Part shown: positions 10,335 to 21,720 of the stretch, in pieces
How positions within the stretch are numbered: the stretch's first letter is position 1
Layout of the letters: every line of letters begins with the position of its first letter
NCBI GenBank assembly: GCA_001600635.1
Contig: BCKL01000019.1
Span: forward strand, 178,609-242,608
Reading direction: 5' to 3'
From: Leucosporidium creatinivorum
Taxonomy: Eukaryota; Basidiomycota; Microbotryomycetes; Leucosporidiales; Leucosporidiaceae
DNA: 64,000 nucleotides
Made by a program: the position numbers and the translations under genes
Notes under the pieces: model-generated
Databases searched by the model: none
Told to the model about the DNA's origin: nothing
What the model saw: the letters and a program-made list of their open reading frames with translations, nothing else

Positions 10335-13300
10335 TCACGCCGAAGTCCCGTTTTTCTGCGAGCCGCGAAGCTCATCCGTACCGTAAGTGCGCTTCGGCTT
10401 AGCCGCCTGCTTCTCCTTGAGCAAACGCTCGGCGACAGGGTTGGGCGTCTCGGCGTGAGTGGTGTTGAGGCCAAGCTGCAGACCGAGGTCGCGGTATCGG
10501 GCAGGCCAGACGCCGCTACGACCGGGGCTGAGGATACCGTTGGGGTCAAGTTGATCCTTCATTTGCTCGTGGAGCTTCATCTGATGGGGGTGAGGAGTGA
10601 CGGAAGGTTGAGAGCGAGGTGAAAGGCGAGAAGGGACATTCTGGTCAGCGACAGCCTTCGGTTCGAGCAGCTATCGCGCCGCGAGTTTACCAACGCTCCG
10701 TCTCCAAAAGCATAGGTCTCAGCGACCTGGTCCTGTAGCGAGATATGCGTGCGATACTCTGCGGAGAGCGAAAGGTCAGCAAACGAGCTGCTCGGAGGTC
10801 TTGGGCGAAGGCGACCGCGACTCACCTCCCCAGCCGAGCTTGGCAGCATCCTCGATCATAGCACGCATACACTTCATAGCCTTGACGCGCTGCTCGGCTG
10901 TGACAGATAGAGCTAAAGTCAGCTGTGTACTTCGGCGAGAGTCGAAAAGCGTGGCGCCGAGCGGCGCGGAGGGGCTAGTCGAACAAGCCTATCAACGAGG
11001 ACGCAGACGACGTACGAACAGTGCGGTCGAAGAGAAGGATGACGATGTTGTGTCCCTCGCGAGGACCGATCTGCAAATGGACGTCGAGATGAGCGAGCGT
11101 TTCGGCGACGAGTGGCTTCGGCGCACGTAAAAGACGTCTAGGAGGGTGCAGTGGGTCAGTGGGGGCGTTCAAACGTCAAAAGAAGGAAGCTAAACATACT
11201 GAAGAAGTCAAAGCCGTACTGCGCAGGCAAGAAAGGTCAGCTCTCATCGCTAGCCTTTACCGCTCGGCGCCGAGCGTCCAAACTCACCTCGCTGCGAATG
11301 AGAACGACGGTCAGCTTCTGTTAGCTCAACACAATATCGCTAGATGTTATGACCCAGGACTCACTCGAAACGGTACTTGAAGATTTCGACTTGCGCGAGC
11401 GCCTCCTTACCATCCACGGGCACAATCGGCGAGAAGAAGAGGGTTGAGGAGTTGGAGATCCTGCAGGGCGAGAGCAAGTATTGGCGAAATGGATAATCAG
11501 CTTCCTACAGCGGTTCTGCGCACCATTTCTGCCAGTCAAGCTCGCTGGTGAAGGTAAAGAGAGAACGCCGAGGTCAGCTGCGGCGCCTTAACGGCAGTGA
11601 GAAGGCCCATGCATGACGGGCAGCCTCCCAAAGAAGGGGATAGTGGTAAACGGAGGCCAAAAAAAAGCTCACCGGAAGGTAGGAATGCCGCTGCAGTGAG
11701 AGCAGAGTGTCAGCAGTCTCGGCGATGATCCTCTCCGACACCAGAGCCTCGAGATCGAGACAACAACGCACCTGAAGACGTTGGCGCGGTCGTGAAGGTA
11801 GTGGTTCTTGGGCACGTCCTCACGTAGGTAGACCTTGGCCCCAGGGACTTGGAAGAAGGCAGCCTTGATCATCTCGAAATGTTGCCTCGCCATCTCGGGA
11901 GGGCCTGCAAAAGATGAGTCGGTCAGCACTCCACTGCTAGACATCCACACCTCGCCTCACCGTAAGCAGCTGCATAGAAGTGCCAGGCAGCTCCTCCCGC
12001 CTTCTCAATGATCGCCTGCTCCTGCTCCTTCGTGAGCGGCTTGCCTCGGTTCTCGGCGCCGACGGCTTCGTCCCTCGTCATGTAGGTCGCCGCATCGTAG
12101 ACGCCGAGGCGGAGTCCGGGGATGTTGTGGAGCAAGCGGTTGAGCATGAGCGGGCGGCAGATGTCGACGAGTTGCTCGAGGTCGGTGTGCTGCCGAGAGC
12201 GAGAAGGTTAGCTTAAGCGATACCGAGTGCTACAGGAGAAGCAGGACCTACTTGCGGGAAGGTGAACATGAAGGGAAGGGCACCTCCGGGACTGGGCATC
12301 AACCACATTCCCTGCACATCGAAGGAGGTCAGCCGAGCGCCGAGATGCTGTGACGAGATGCTGTACCATCTTAGTAACAATTCCAAGAGCACTCTGAGTG
12401 AACATACCGTCAAGGAAGGGTCCAAAGCCGTAGTTAAAAGCTTGCGGGGTCGCCGAGTTCTCCATGGCCATCATACCTTTAGGCAGCTACGTTCAGCGTT
12501 ATGTGTCCGAGAGCAAGAGGCCAGCAGAAACGCACCAGTTCTGACCACAGATCCGTCCGGCATGACGACCTCCATACCGCAGTGTTGAGCAAAGTGGTCG
12601 CCGTAGCTGTTAACGTAGCCGTCAGTACAGGAGCACCGCCGCCGACCGAGCCCCGAGCCTCACGGAGTGTAACTGCGAGGAGTGATACAGGTCAGCTTCG
12701 CTGCACGGTCTGAGATACACTAGAGTACTGACCCAACACCACGGTCGAGCGCGTTGCCCATGACTGCGAGAAGGAGAAAGTCAGCGAGAGATGAGTCGGC
12801 GAGGACGGCGACGCCGAACCTGATCCTCCTCCGAGATCTGTACCATAGAGGGATTCAGCGATAGCCTGCTTGTAAAATACTGGCTACAACTCACCTGGAA
12901 CGTCGATCCAAAGCGAATCGCCAAGTCCTACAGCGCGAAGGTGCTCGTAGAGGTCGAAGCTGAGGGAGCAAGGTCAGCTCTGTCGGCTTGCTCTCGCACG
13001 ACCGAGGACTTACTAGGTGACTCCGGGCTCAAGAAGGCACGAAGCGGTGTTGGGGTCGACCTGGAGCACCTTGTTCATCCTCCTACCAAGGTGGACGATG
13101 AGGGAGCCGGCGACTCGAGGAGAAGCGCCGCCGTAGCCGAGGTTGCGGCCGACGCTGATGGTCCACAGGGGAATGAGGTACTTGTTCGCCCTGTGTAAGC
13201 AGAAAGAGGTCAGAGCGAGAAAAGTGAAGAGTCGACGCACAAGACGGGGATCACGAGCCGAAGCTCGGCGGGAAGACTCGACGCACCATTTGACGATAGT

Positions 13301-13786
13301 GACGACGTCTTCGGTGCTAGAAGGGTAGACAGCTCCACACCCAGCAAAGTACTCGTCATCCAGGACAGAGTAGGGGTCGTGAGAGAGAGGCGGCGCCATG
13401 TAGTTGCCTGCGAGAGCGTTAGCGAAGCCGAGCAATCGAGCCGAGTCAGACTAACCGTGGTTGAGGGGAACGTCGTTGAGCTCGACAGCATCATCGCCTA
13501 TAGCTTGACGAAGCTCGGTGATAGCAGTGTCGAAGGCTTGACGGTCGATCCCAGGAGGAAGCACGACCTCGCGCTTCTCGGTCGCGATCTCGGCGTTCAG
13601 AGGGTCGCCCGAGCCGCCAATGACCTGCAGAGGAGGGTCAGTATACTTGTCTTGACACGAACTTTATTTAAGCCCGAAAGAGTCGCGCACCTCGGCAGGG
13701 TTCATGTGGCATCCAAAGTAGGCGGGGCGGTCGATTTTGGCTGGACGACTCGGAGCCTCGTTGGAGGCGGTGGAGGGGTTGCCCAT
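10335..13786 (-). CDS. Vanillyl-alcohol-oxidase-family flavoprotein oxidase
   Basis: FAD-dependent oxidase/dehydrogenase of para-substituted phenols (VAO/4-cresol dehydrogenase family). The start is ATG 13786 (MGNPSTASNEAP). The FAD-binding PCMH domain is recognisable in DPYSVLDDEYFAGCGAVYP, IPLWTISVGRNLGYGGASPR and TASCLLEPGVTYFDLYEHLR. The catalytic half contains FNYGFGPFLDGMFTQSALG, WLMPSPGGALPFMFTFPQ and GAAWHFYAAAYGE, and the end is LDPNGILSPGRSGVWPARY. All match the order seen in characterised VAO. The gene is split by many introns (well over ten) with very short exons between 10,600 and 12,900. It would act in the cytosol or peroxisome on lignin-derived phenols such as vanillyl alcohol; substrate and compartment are inferred. 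A P450 and a glutathione transferase lie just upstream in the window. Confidence 0.9.
11263..11274. repeat. 12-bp palindrome CTCGGCGCCGAG
   Basis: Perfect copy of the recurrent palindrome, lying in an intron of the VAO-like gene. Confidence 0.8.
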
Positions 13787-14147
13787 GCTGGTAGTGCGAG
13801 TGTAGGTGGTGAGTGTAGGCGTAGTCGAATATTGCAGGAGCAGTGTGGATGGAAGAAGCAGAAGAGAGAAGGCCTGGAGAAGGGCTCCACATTCGAACCG
13901 CAGCCTCGCTCAAGGCCAGAGTGCGGGGACAAGGGTCGGAAGAGCAGTTCAGCTTGTTGGAGCCCGTAAAGTCGCAGTAAGACACGACTCAACTGACCTG
14001 CACGGCGGCACAGTTCTTCCAGGCGAGCCCTCGTCTGCCCCCCTTTCCAGCACTTCCGAATCCGCTTCCGAAGCAGTACGGTAGCCTCCATCGAGCGCTG
14101 GCTCAGAGCGTCGTTGGCGTCGAGAGGTGTTGCAAGGTATCGTCGTA
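13787..14147. other. Intergenic: VAO-like gene promoter, IMPACT gene 3' end
   Basis: A stretch of 361 bp between two minus-strand genes. I see no gene. It holds the 5' region of the VAO-like gene and the terminator of the IMPACT-domain gene. Confidence 0.45.
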
Positions 14148-15160
14148 CTACGCACCATCCATCAAAGCTTGGACCTCTGCTGCCGCCGCTTCCCAGTCCT
14201 CATCGCCGACCTCATCTTCGGCCTGCTCCTTCTCCAACCTGACCTCCTCGGAACCAGCTACTTCCTTCCCGCCACTCATTTCTTTCTCCAGCTCTTCGAT
14301 CGCCTTATCCTCCTCTTCTTTGGCCTTCTTCTGCAGCAAGTCGAGCCGCTTCTCTCGCGCCTTGATCAGTCGCTCGGCTTTGGCGACGTCGAGGTTCTGC
14401 TTAGCGTAGTCGGTGGGGGGTGGAGGTGTTTTTGAGGAGGCGGTAGGAGGAGAGAGTGTGGTGATTTCGTCGTCGAGCGCGCGAAGGCGGGTGAGGAGAG
14501 TGGGGAGAGCGAGGGCGGCTTCGAGGTGGGCGAGGGCTTGGAGGGTGACGGTGTGGATGTGGCGGAACCGATCTTGGCCGAGCATGATCCCTATTATTCG
14601 TTAGGCGAAGGGGAGATCAGCAATCCTAGTCGACCAGAGGACAGCGCCGAACCGAACCCACGCACCTCCATACCACCTGCTGACGACCACCGCTACATCG
14701 ACGCCGCCACCTTCCTCTACGCTCTTCCTCACTTCTGCTCCTCCACCCTTCTCCCCATCATCATCAGCACCAGTCTTGGTCGTCCAGTCGTCCTCGCCTC
14801 CCAGCCCGTCCTTGCCGACTTTCAGCGACATGCACCTCCACCCCAGCATCTCGTGGTCCGCTTCTCGAGGGTGGTCCTTGCTGATGAGCTGGCGCACGTA
14901 GTTTTGGAAGTGTACTGCACCCGTCACGCCGGTGACTGGTGCAGCATGAGCGACGAAGGTCGAGCGTCGGTCGGTGAAGGGCGGTGAGTTGACGATGGGC
15001 GATCTGTAGGGTAGCTTGAGTCAGCTGCCTTCACACTGTGTGGAGCAGTACGCGCTCACGGTGGTTTGGGAGCGGTAATCGTGAAGAAGGACCCAAGGTT
15101 CGAGCGCTTCGGGTCCGGCGCAGAGGCGGAGGAGCCTGCAGGGCGCTTCGTTGAGGACAT
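14148..15160 (-). CDS. IMPACT/UPF0029-domain protein with C-terminal coiled coil
   Basis: Three exons read from ATG 15160. Residues 1-45 are basic and low complexity (MSSTKRPAGSSAS). The IMPACT (UPF0029/YigZ-type) domain follows, with FVAHAAPVTGAVHFQNYV, HEMLGWRCMSLK and the diagnostic VVSRWYGG / IMLGQDRFRHI split by the second intron at about 14,590-14,670. The C-terminal half is a Lys/Glu-rich coiled coil (KAERLIKAREKRLDLLQKK) with an acidic tail. In yeast Yih1 and animal IMPACT this domain inhibits Gcn1-dependent activation of the kinase Gcn2, but those proteins carry an N-terminal RWD domain, which is missing here. A Gcn2-related role is therefore only a guess. A polar insert (GADDDGEKGGGAEV) sits inside the domain. 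Confidence 0.8.
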
Positions 15161-15755
15161 TTGACTATATGAGAGCGCGCGAGGGTGCTCCGAGGGCGCT
15201 GGGCGGAGGGCGAGAGCTCGCTTGTGGAGAGGGGAGGGAGCGCTTCGACGCGCGTCAGAAGCAGTTGGTGGGCCTCTGTTGTGTAGGTGAGAGCTGCTAC
15301 GCTATTGGAGAGCTATTCCGAAGCTGCAGGTCGACAGGAGAAGACGAGAAGACGAAGCAGGAGGATGACGAAGGGAAAGAGCGAGTACCGCGCGCTCGCA
15401 AGTCAGCTCGCGAGTCGTCGACGAGATCGGTCTCCTCTGTACTCTACCAGCCTCCTTAGCGGTCTCCTCTGTACTCTACCAGCCTCCTTAGACACTACAA
15501 TAGCTCCTGCTATCACCCCCAACTCCTCCTGCTGCCCTTCCCGACTGAAAGTCGGAACCTCATTTCGACCGAGTGCTCGTTGAAAGCTGCGAAACGAGGG
15601 AATCGGTTACAGAAAGTAAGACAAGAGTGCACCAACAGTGATGTTGCGGGTAGTAAAAGTACTTTAAGACAGGGCTCATTAGGAGTAGAGAGAGCATCGT
15701 GAGAAAATCTAATGCGAAAGCTCGGCGCTCGTAGATTGGCGCCCTTCCCTCCCTC
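15161..15755. other. Intergenic region upstream of the IMPACT gene
   Basis: Nearly 600 bp with no supported gene. It holds the IMPACT-gene promoter, a perfect 32-bp tandem repeat listed separately, and the 3' flank of the zinc-ribbon gene. Confidence 0.5.
15428..15491. repeat. Perfect 32-bp tandem duplication (two units)
   Basis: Two adjacent identical units, 15428-15459 and 15460-15491, each beginning CGGTCTCCTCTG and ending CCTCCTTAG. They lie about 270 bp upstream of the IMPACT-gene ATG, in its promoter or leader. Confidence 0.9.
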
Positions 15756-18700
15756 CTACATCTCCAGCCGCCCGCCGCCGGATCCCTTGCGGTGACCCGA
15801 GGCCAGCCATTCATCGTCGTTTGTCACGCGCTTCACATAGACATGCCATCCCTTCAGCACTGTGGTCAAGGAGAAGCGAGAGTGAGCTTCGGCGACAGCG
15901 TGCGCAAGCAGAAGGGCGGCTCAGACGTACGCTCGGGGGGAAGGAAGACTGGTCGCGCCGGAGCAAAGTCTGCGCGAGAGGCGTCGGGGTACTTGGCAAG
16001 ATCTGAGGTGAAAGGACCGTCAGCAATCGTAGGGGAAAGGAGAGCTCGGCGAAGGGCTCACAGTCGTCGACAGGGAGGAAGCCTCGCCTCGTCTCGATGC
16101 GGCTCATGATGCGCGAATCCTTCTTGATCATGTCTAGAAGTGGCGAAGAAGCATGCGAGCGAGATGAAAGTCAGCGACCATTCTCGTGCGAAACTAGCGG
16201 CTTTCGTTCGCCATCGGATGCGCGAGCATCGGCCGACGGCGAAAGGGTCGAAGTAGGGACTTACGAAGCGACCAGGCCTGCTTGAGGAGAGGCATGGGAG
16301 GTAGAGACTGTTGGTTCCGAGCAAAGTTGATGGAGGAGATGTCGTTCTGAACGTGACGGAACATGCTCTGTCAAACGCCGAGACGAGATCAGCGAGGGCT
16401 GCGGGAGCCACGAGACGACGCTCTCACCTGCATGAGGCGAGAAGCAGCATCATACGACTCTCCCGAGCCGGTGGGCATGGTAAGAGCGACGTGAAGAGAG
16501 CCAAGGAGGAGCTGCGAAGGGGAGGAAGGGGTCGAGTCAGCTCGGCGTCTCGTCACCAGCAAGTCCAGCAAGCTCGAGCTTGCGACGTACATCGCACTCT
16601 CCAAGAATGTAGCCAGCCAAAACCTTGCCCTCTCTAATCAGAGAGGGCGGCTGGCTCATGCCGGGAGAAGCGGCGGGAGGCGAGTCTCCTTCCTCCTTCT
16701 TGCCCTTGAATTTGCTCTTGCGCGAGGCTGGCGATGTCCATCGGAGGGCAATGTACCTAGGTATGCGAGATACGATCAGTATCAAGGGAAGCAGATTCGA
16801 AGAGGCCTCGGAAGGCGACAGAAAGCTCACCTGCGCGTCGACCAAGCTGCCTCGATGTCCCGAGGGCGAGACGTAAACAAGTCAGCGAAGGCCTCGCAGA
16901 GCACGGACGCCTCGTCAGAAGCGTACCTCGGTGATCAGCGGCTCAAACACCCTATAACAAGCAAAGAGCGCCCGTCAGCGTCGGTTTGGTCGCCTGTCCT
17001 TGGCCCACAGCTCAACTCACGTCCAGCTGTCGGTCGCCTGCTTCATGACCTCCTCGTAGCTCCTCGCGATGGCGCCATGCGACTCCATCATATCGGGCAC
17101 AGCGAGCGTCGAGAGCAAGGTCGAGAAATAGAGCTCGCGGCAGAGCTTGATGAGAGTGCTCGACTGCGAAGCTGGGATCGAGGTGATGGGCCAGACGTCG
17201 CTGTAGATTGCGCAGAATGTTTAGCGAGTCGTGCTTCTCGCGTACAACGAAGCCAGAGACGTACTAGGTCATGTCGTTGAGCGTGCCCATGCGGACGTGC
17301 GAGAGCTGGGAAGCGAAACCGCCGAAGAAGGGTCAGCGTCGTCCTCCGAGCCTTCTCCTCTCAATCAAAGGACGCAAAGCTCACCTGACATGTCCTCCGA
17401 CCCTCGGGAAACAGCTCCTTCGCTCGCCAGCGTCCGACTCTGCGCGAAACGAGGAGGGGAGCGAGTCAGCTCGGCGCTCGCAGCTTCGAGAGCACTCGCG
17501 CTCCTCCGAGACGCTACATCGAGCAGCAGACAGGCACAACTCACCCTCGAGTACCTCCACCACCGCCGCAATCCGAGCAACGAAGATACCTGCTCTCGCA
17601 GTGAGTGCAGAGCACCTCGACCGTGCACTCGAACTTCTCGCCCTCGCTGCCTCCCACCAGACGCAGAGCTCCCGTAGCGATCTCCCGCTTGCACACATCG
17701 CATTGAAGAGCTGTTATGCACAAAGAAACAGTCAGCTCGAACCCTCTCAACGCCTTGACGAGCCCAGAAAGCAGGCGAAGATGGGCGAACTCACACTCCT
17801 CGTCGCTCTTGGTGCGCTTCTTGCTCGTCGATCCGCTCAGTGATTGACCTCCTCCGCTGTAGCGGTTCGCAGGGGGCGGACGAGGATCCGCCGCCTCCAC
17901 CGAGATGCCCTCGAGGCGATCCACCGCCGCCGAAAGGGTGTCGGCGTAGCTCGCTTCTTCCTCCTCGTGTTGGAGATGAGGGTTCTGCGCTGGCGGTGGT
18001 GCAGGGATGGGAACGCACGACGGACAGTAGTAGGTGCCCTCGTGCCGTCCGCTGGTGGTGCTCCCTCCGCCGCGAAGCGTCAACTTGGCTATTGGCACTC
18101 CGCAGAACCTGCAGTCGAAAGCGAGCTCGAGGGCATGGCGCGTCGAGCTCGACGCTTTCTTGGCGACGGGCTTGCGGGGCGTCGAGGATCCACCTGCCGA
18201 ACCCGAGGCGGCCGAGATGGTGGCGAGGCGAATGCGGTTGTTGGCCGCGACGACGGCGGCGTGCGAAGGCTGCGAGGTATTGGGATGCGAGCCGGCGGTG
18301 GAAGGGGGTGATGCTGGGGATGCGGCGACGGCGGATGCAGATGAGCCGGAAAGGCTGCGAGGAGGGTAGGCGTCGGGGTAGGAGAAGGTGTGCGAGGACG
18401 AGTAGGCGGGCGAGGGGTCGTGAAGGGGCGCCGGAGGTCCTTTGCGCGAAGGCTGAGGTTGCTGGCGAGGCTGAGCGGGCGAATAGTTGGTAGGTGCAGG
18501 GTTGGACAATGCTGACGGCGATACCGAGGTGCTGCTCGGAGGGGGATACGATGCGTTGGAGATGGAGGAAGGGGTTCGAGAATGCTTGATCGACGAGGAA
18601 TAAGGGTCGGGGGAGTAAGTTTGGAAGCGGCTGGGGAGCACATCCGAGTAGGGCGCCGAGGTCGTGTAGGTCGAGTCGCCCGACTGTGAACGAGGGAGCG

Positions 18701-19454
18701 GAAGCCCATTGGGGATCACGTAGCCCGAGACGGCGCTCTGGTCGTAGAAGGCGCTCGGCGGAGGATTGAACGACGTCGAAGGCATCGCTTGGTGACCGTT
18801 GCTGACAGTGTCTTGAGCCCAGGGGTTACTGAAGCGAGCTTGTTGATCTCGTCGAGTTCCAGGCTGCTCAAAAGGTGCGATCGGCGCTCCTGCTGCTGAA
18901 GGGCGCCGGGAATGTTGAGAGTCAGCTCGGCGCTCTTGCTACTCGGCAGGGAGGGTTCTCGTCGACTTACAGCTGGCAGGGAGGCCGGCTAGAGCATGAC
19001 CGACTGTGTATTGCTCCCAGTTGGACGTCGGCGCGAAGTTGGCCCCGCCGCTGCTGCCCACCGTCGAGAGAACCCCGCGCGCGCTGGCATCCCAGGCTGA
19101 TGACGAGCCCGAGTAGGCATCGTACTGTGGTGCAGGCTGTAGCGAGCTGGGGTCGACGATTGCTCCAGTCCAGTCGGAGGAGCTCGAGATGGGCGAGTTG
19201 TAGGCGCTGCCGTAGGGTGCGCTCGCTGTTGGCAGGGGCGGCAGAGCGGGCGGTTGGCGGTAGAAGTGAGCGTGCTGGTGCTCTAGTTGCTGCTGGTATT
19301 GATGCTGCTGGATGTAGGGGTCGCCCTGGGCTTGGTAGTGCTGAAGCGGAGCCGACGAAGCTCCAGCGCTCGAACTTGCTATTGCTGGCCAGTTGGAAAG
19401 GTCGCCGCGCGGGCTGGCTGGACGGTAGGGGGAGGGTCGGTGATGGTCGCCCAT
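15756..19454 (-). CDS. Large zinc-ribbon protein A, unrecognised family (paralogue of 21721-25079)
   Basis: I do not recognise this family. From ATG 19454 (MGDHHRPSPYRPASP) about 450 residues are rich in Ser, Pro, Gln and Tyr, as in many fungal nuclear regulators. Two cysteine clusters follow: CRFCGVPIAKLTLRGG, then YYCPSC about 15 residues later, and CDVCKREIATG with later CTHCESRYLRCSDCGGGG. Each looks able to bind zinc. A conserved C-terminal part contains VGRWRAKELFPEGRRTC, a Trp/Pro block (VWPI), RYIALRWTSP, KVLAGYILGECD and IMSRIETRRGFLPVDDY, and ends GWHVYVKRVTND. About twelve introns are present. The C-terminal blocks all recur, in the same order and with introns at similar places, in the divergent gene at 21721-25079. 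A nuclear, possibly DNA- or chromatin-binding role is a guess from composition. Confidence 0.75.
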
Positions 19455-21720
19455 GGTCCCCTACAGATGCTGCTGCTGATGAGAGGGATTGGAGCTGAGA
19501 GGGAGAGGGAGAAGTAGGAAGGCAGGCCGAGGCAAGAGGTCTCGAAACAGCTTGGAGAATTACGACGAGAGCTTCTCGCTGACGATCCCTTGAGTGCTTA
19601 GGTTCATTTACTGCGTACTTGACCCGGCTTCCCTTCCTCGTGAGCTACCGACGAAGTGCTAGCTCGGCTTTCAGGAGTTGGCCCTCGCTGTAGGTGATTC
19701 TTCCCTCCTTCTGCTGCTCTACAGTCTCTGCTTGCTCACAGCGCAGCCAGTGTTCGCGCCGAGGTTGCGTGCCTAAGAAAATGAACCCACAGAGCCACGA
19801 TTGATGTCTCAGTAATAACCACCTTCCTCGACTCTGCACCTTTCCAGACCCGCTTGTGACTCTGATCAACTACAGATGACGTGAAAGAGGCGAATCACCA
19901 GTACACCTGGACGCTCGTTCGATGGTCTGTACCGTTTTCGGAGCCCTCACTTCCGTGGGGAGAGACCTGCGCCGAGCTGTTCCAGTCTTCGGACCGAGCT
20001 AGCAGCCTATGGGGAGGAAGGGGAGGCCTCTCGCTGTAGCTCAAGACTCGCAATTCCGAGGAGCCGAAGTGCACTGCCGACCTGCACCCCCGAATACCCG
20101 TACGGCTTCGAAGCAGCGGAAGGGGTTTACGTCGAGCTTCGGAGATGAGCCTCTGCTCTTCGCACTAAGGTTTAAGCCTCTCCTTAGTTCGTCCTTGTCC
20201 ATCCCGTTGTGCAGCATGGAGCGGGGGAGCGCTCGTGTATACGCGTGGACCGAAGGCGAAGAATGTTCTGTGCAAGGACAAGCTCGAGCTCGCGCCGAGC
20301 AGCTCCCAGAGCAAGCCAAGCGACTTCACGAGAGATCTTGCAGCGGCAGCTCGGCCGTTCTCGAGCGAGCAAAGCTGTTGGATGTGACCTGCCAACCTGC
20401 ACCTCAGCACCTCGACCGTTCCCAGCTCCAGCTCTGGCAACTTCCCCAGACCGAGCGCTGTCTTCGACGTCACCGAAAATTTCGGAGTCGGGACAAGCCG
20501 AGAGCCGTTGTGCCATCTTGATAAAACGGGCAATTCTTGATTGTAACATTGTTTCAGCGCTTACCCGAGTTCGCTTGCTGGCTCGGTTGGTGGTCGGCGG
20601 TGAGGTCGTTCGACTCCCATGCTCGGCGCCGAGCTGCCACACCCACCTCGCTCGCAGTGGTAGGGGTGAGCTATGTACAGGAAGTGCGATGAGTGAGTGA
20701 TCAAACCTTGAAGGCTGAGGTATCTTACGGTGGATCAAGAGTGATCAGGGAGCGCGCAAAAGCTGGAGAAGACGAAGGGGATTGCACTGAGCATTCGGGC
20801 CATCGCCTTGCTTTGTGAAGAGGGTGAAGCTTGTCCTCTCTTCCAGCGTTCTGAGGACTCTCAGTACGCTGCACTTGAGCACGGCAAGCAGCCGCTTCAC
20901 GCTTTGCAACGCGTTCTCACTGCTCGGCAGGCTTGAGCCGAGCGCCGAAGCAGACTGCGAAACTGTGGCTCGCCTTACAGGTCCATCCAGTCCCAACATC
21001 AGAGCGCAGACTCCTAAACAGGCGATCTTGCAGTGAGCTAAGCTGGACAAGAGTGGTACAGCAGCCTTGCTGCTCAAGTTCGGGCTTACCGCAAGTCCAG
21101 CGCCGAAGGTCTGAGCCTCCATCAATACGCCGCTTCTGCTTCGAACGCTTGTGCCGAGCATACTGTCATGCAGACTCAAGCCGAGGATATCTACTCCTCA
21201 AGAGGACAATCCCGGCTGTTCGTCATCCGTCTGCTTCGGCCCCGAGCCGCTTTTCAGAGATGGCGAACCGCTTCGGCGCAAGCTCTCGCTTCTCGCTGAC
21301 TGCTCTGCTATCAGCGAAGATCTGTAGGGAGACCCCATCTGGCACACCGCAATCTCATAGGCTCGCGCGGGGAGCGAGGAGAGCTACAAGTTCAACCTCT
21401 TACCGAGCTTGCCCTTGGGCCCCGGAGAACGGGAGAATCGCTGCGGTGCGAAGGGTGGGACAGAACGTCTCTTGTGCTCTTGCTTTTTTGTGCTGCTTTC
21501 TATGTACTTGTGCTTTCCTACTCAACAAGCGTTTACCGAGGACTATCTTGAGCATCGATGGCAGTCTCCGGCGATGGAGCACGGGCTGGGGCGGCTCAGC
21601 GCTTGAGGAGCAGATGACCTGCTACGCGCTCACCAGTCTCGCTCCCTCCTCCTCGACCGTCCCTCTTCTCGCTCGGCTTCTACGGTACAGCAGGACGACC
21701 TTCGTGTATCAGGGTGTGCT
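19455..21720. promoter_or_regulatory. Long shared upstream region between the two zinc-ribbon paralogues
   Basis: A stretch of 2.27 kb separates the divergent ATGs. Several open frames exist (the longest overlaps the right-hand gene in another frame), but none has a domain or credible splice structure. The region contains one perfect CTCGGCGCCGAG (20622-20633) and many half sites. It is long for this genome, so it may hold complex promoters, long leaders or a non-coding transcript; nothing in the sequence decides between these. Confidence 0.45.
20622..20633. repeat. 12-bp palindrome CTCGGCGCCGAG
   Basis: Perfect copy in the intergenic region between the divergent zinc-ribbon paralogues. Confidence 0.8.
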
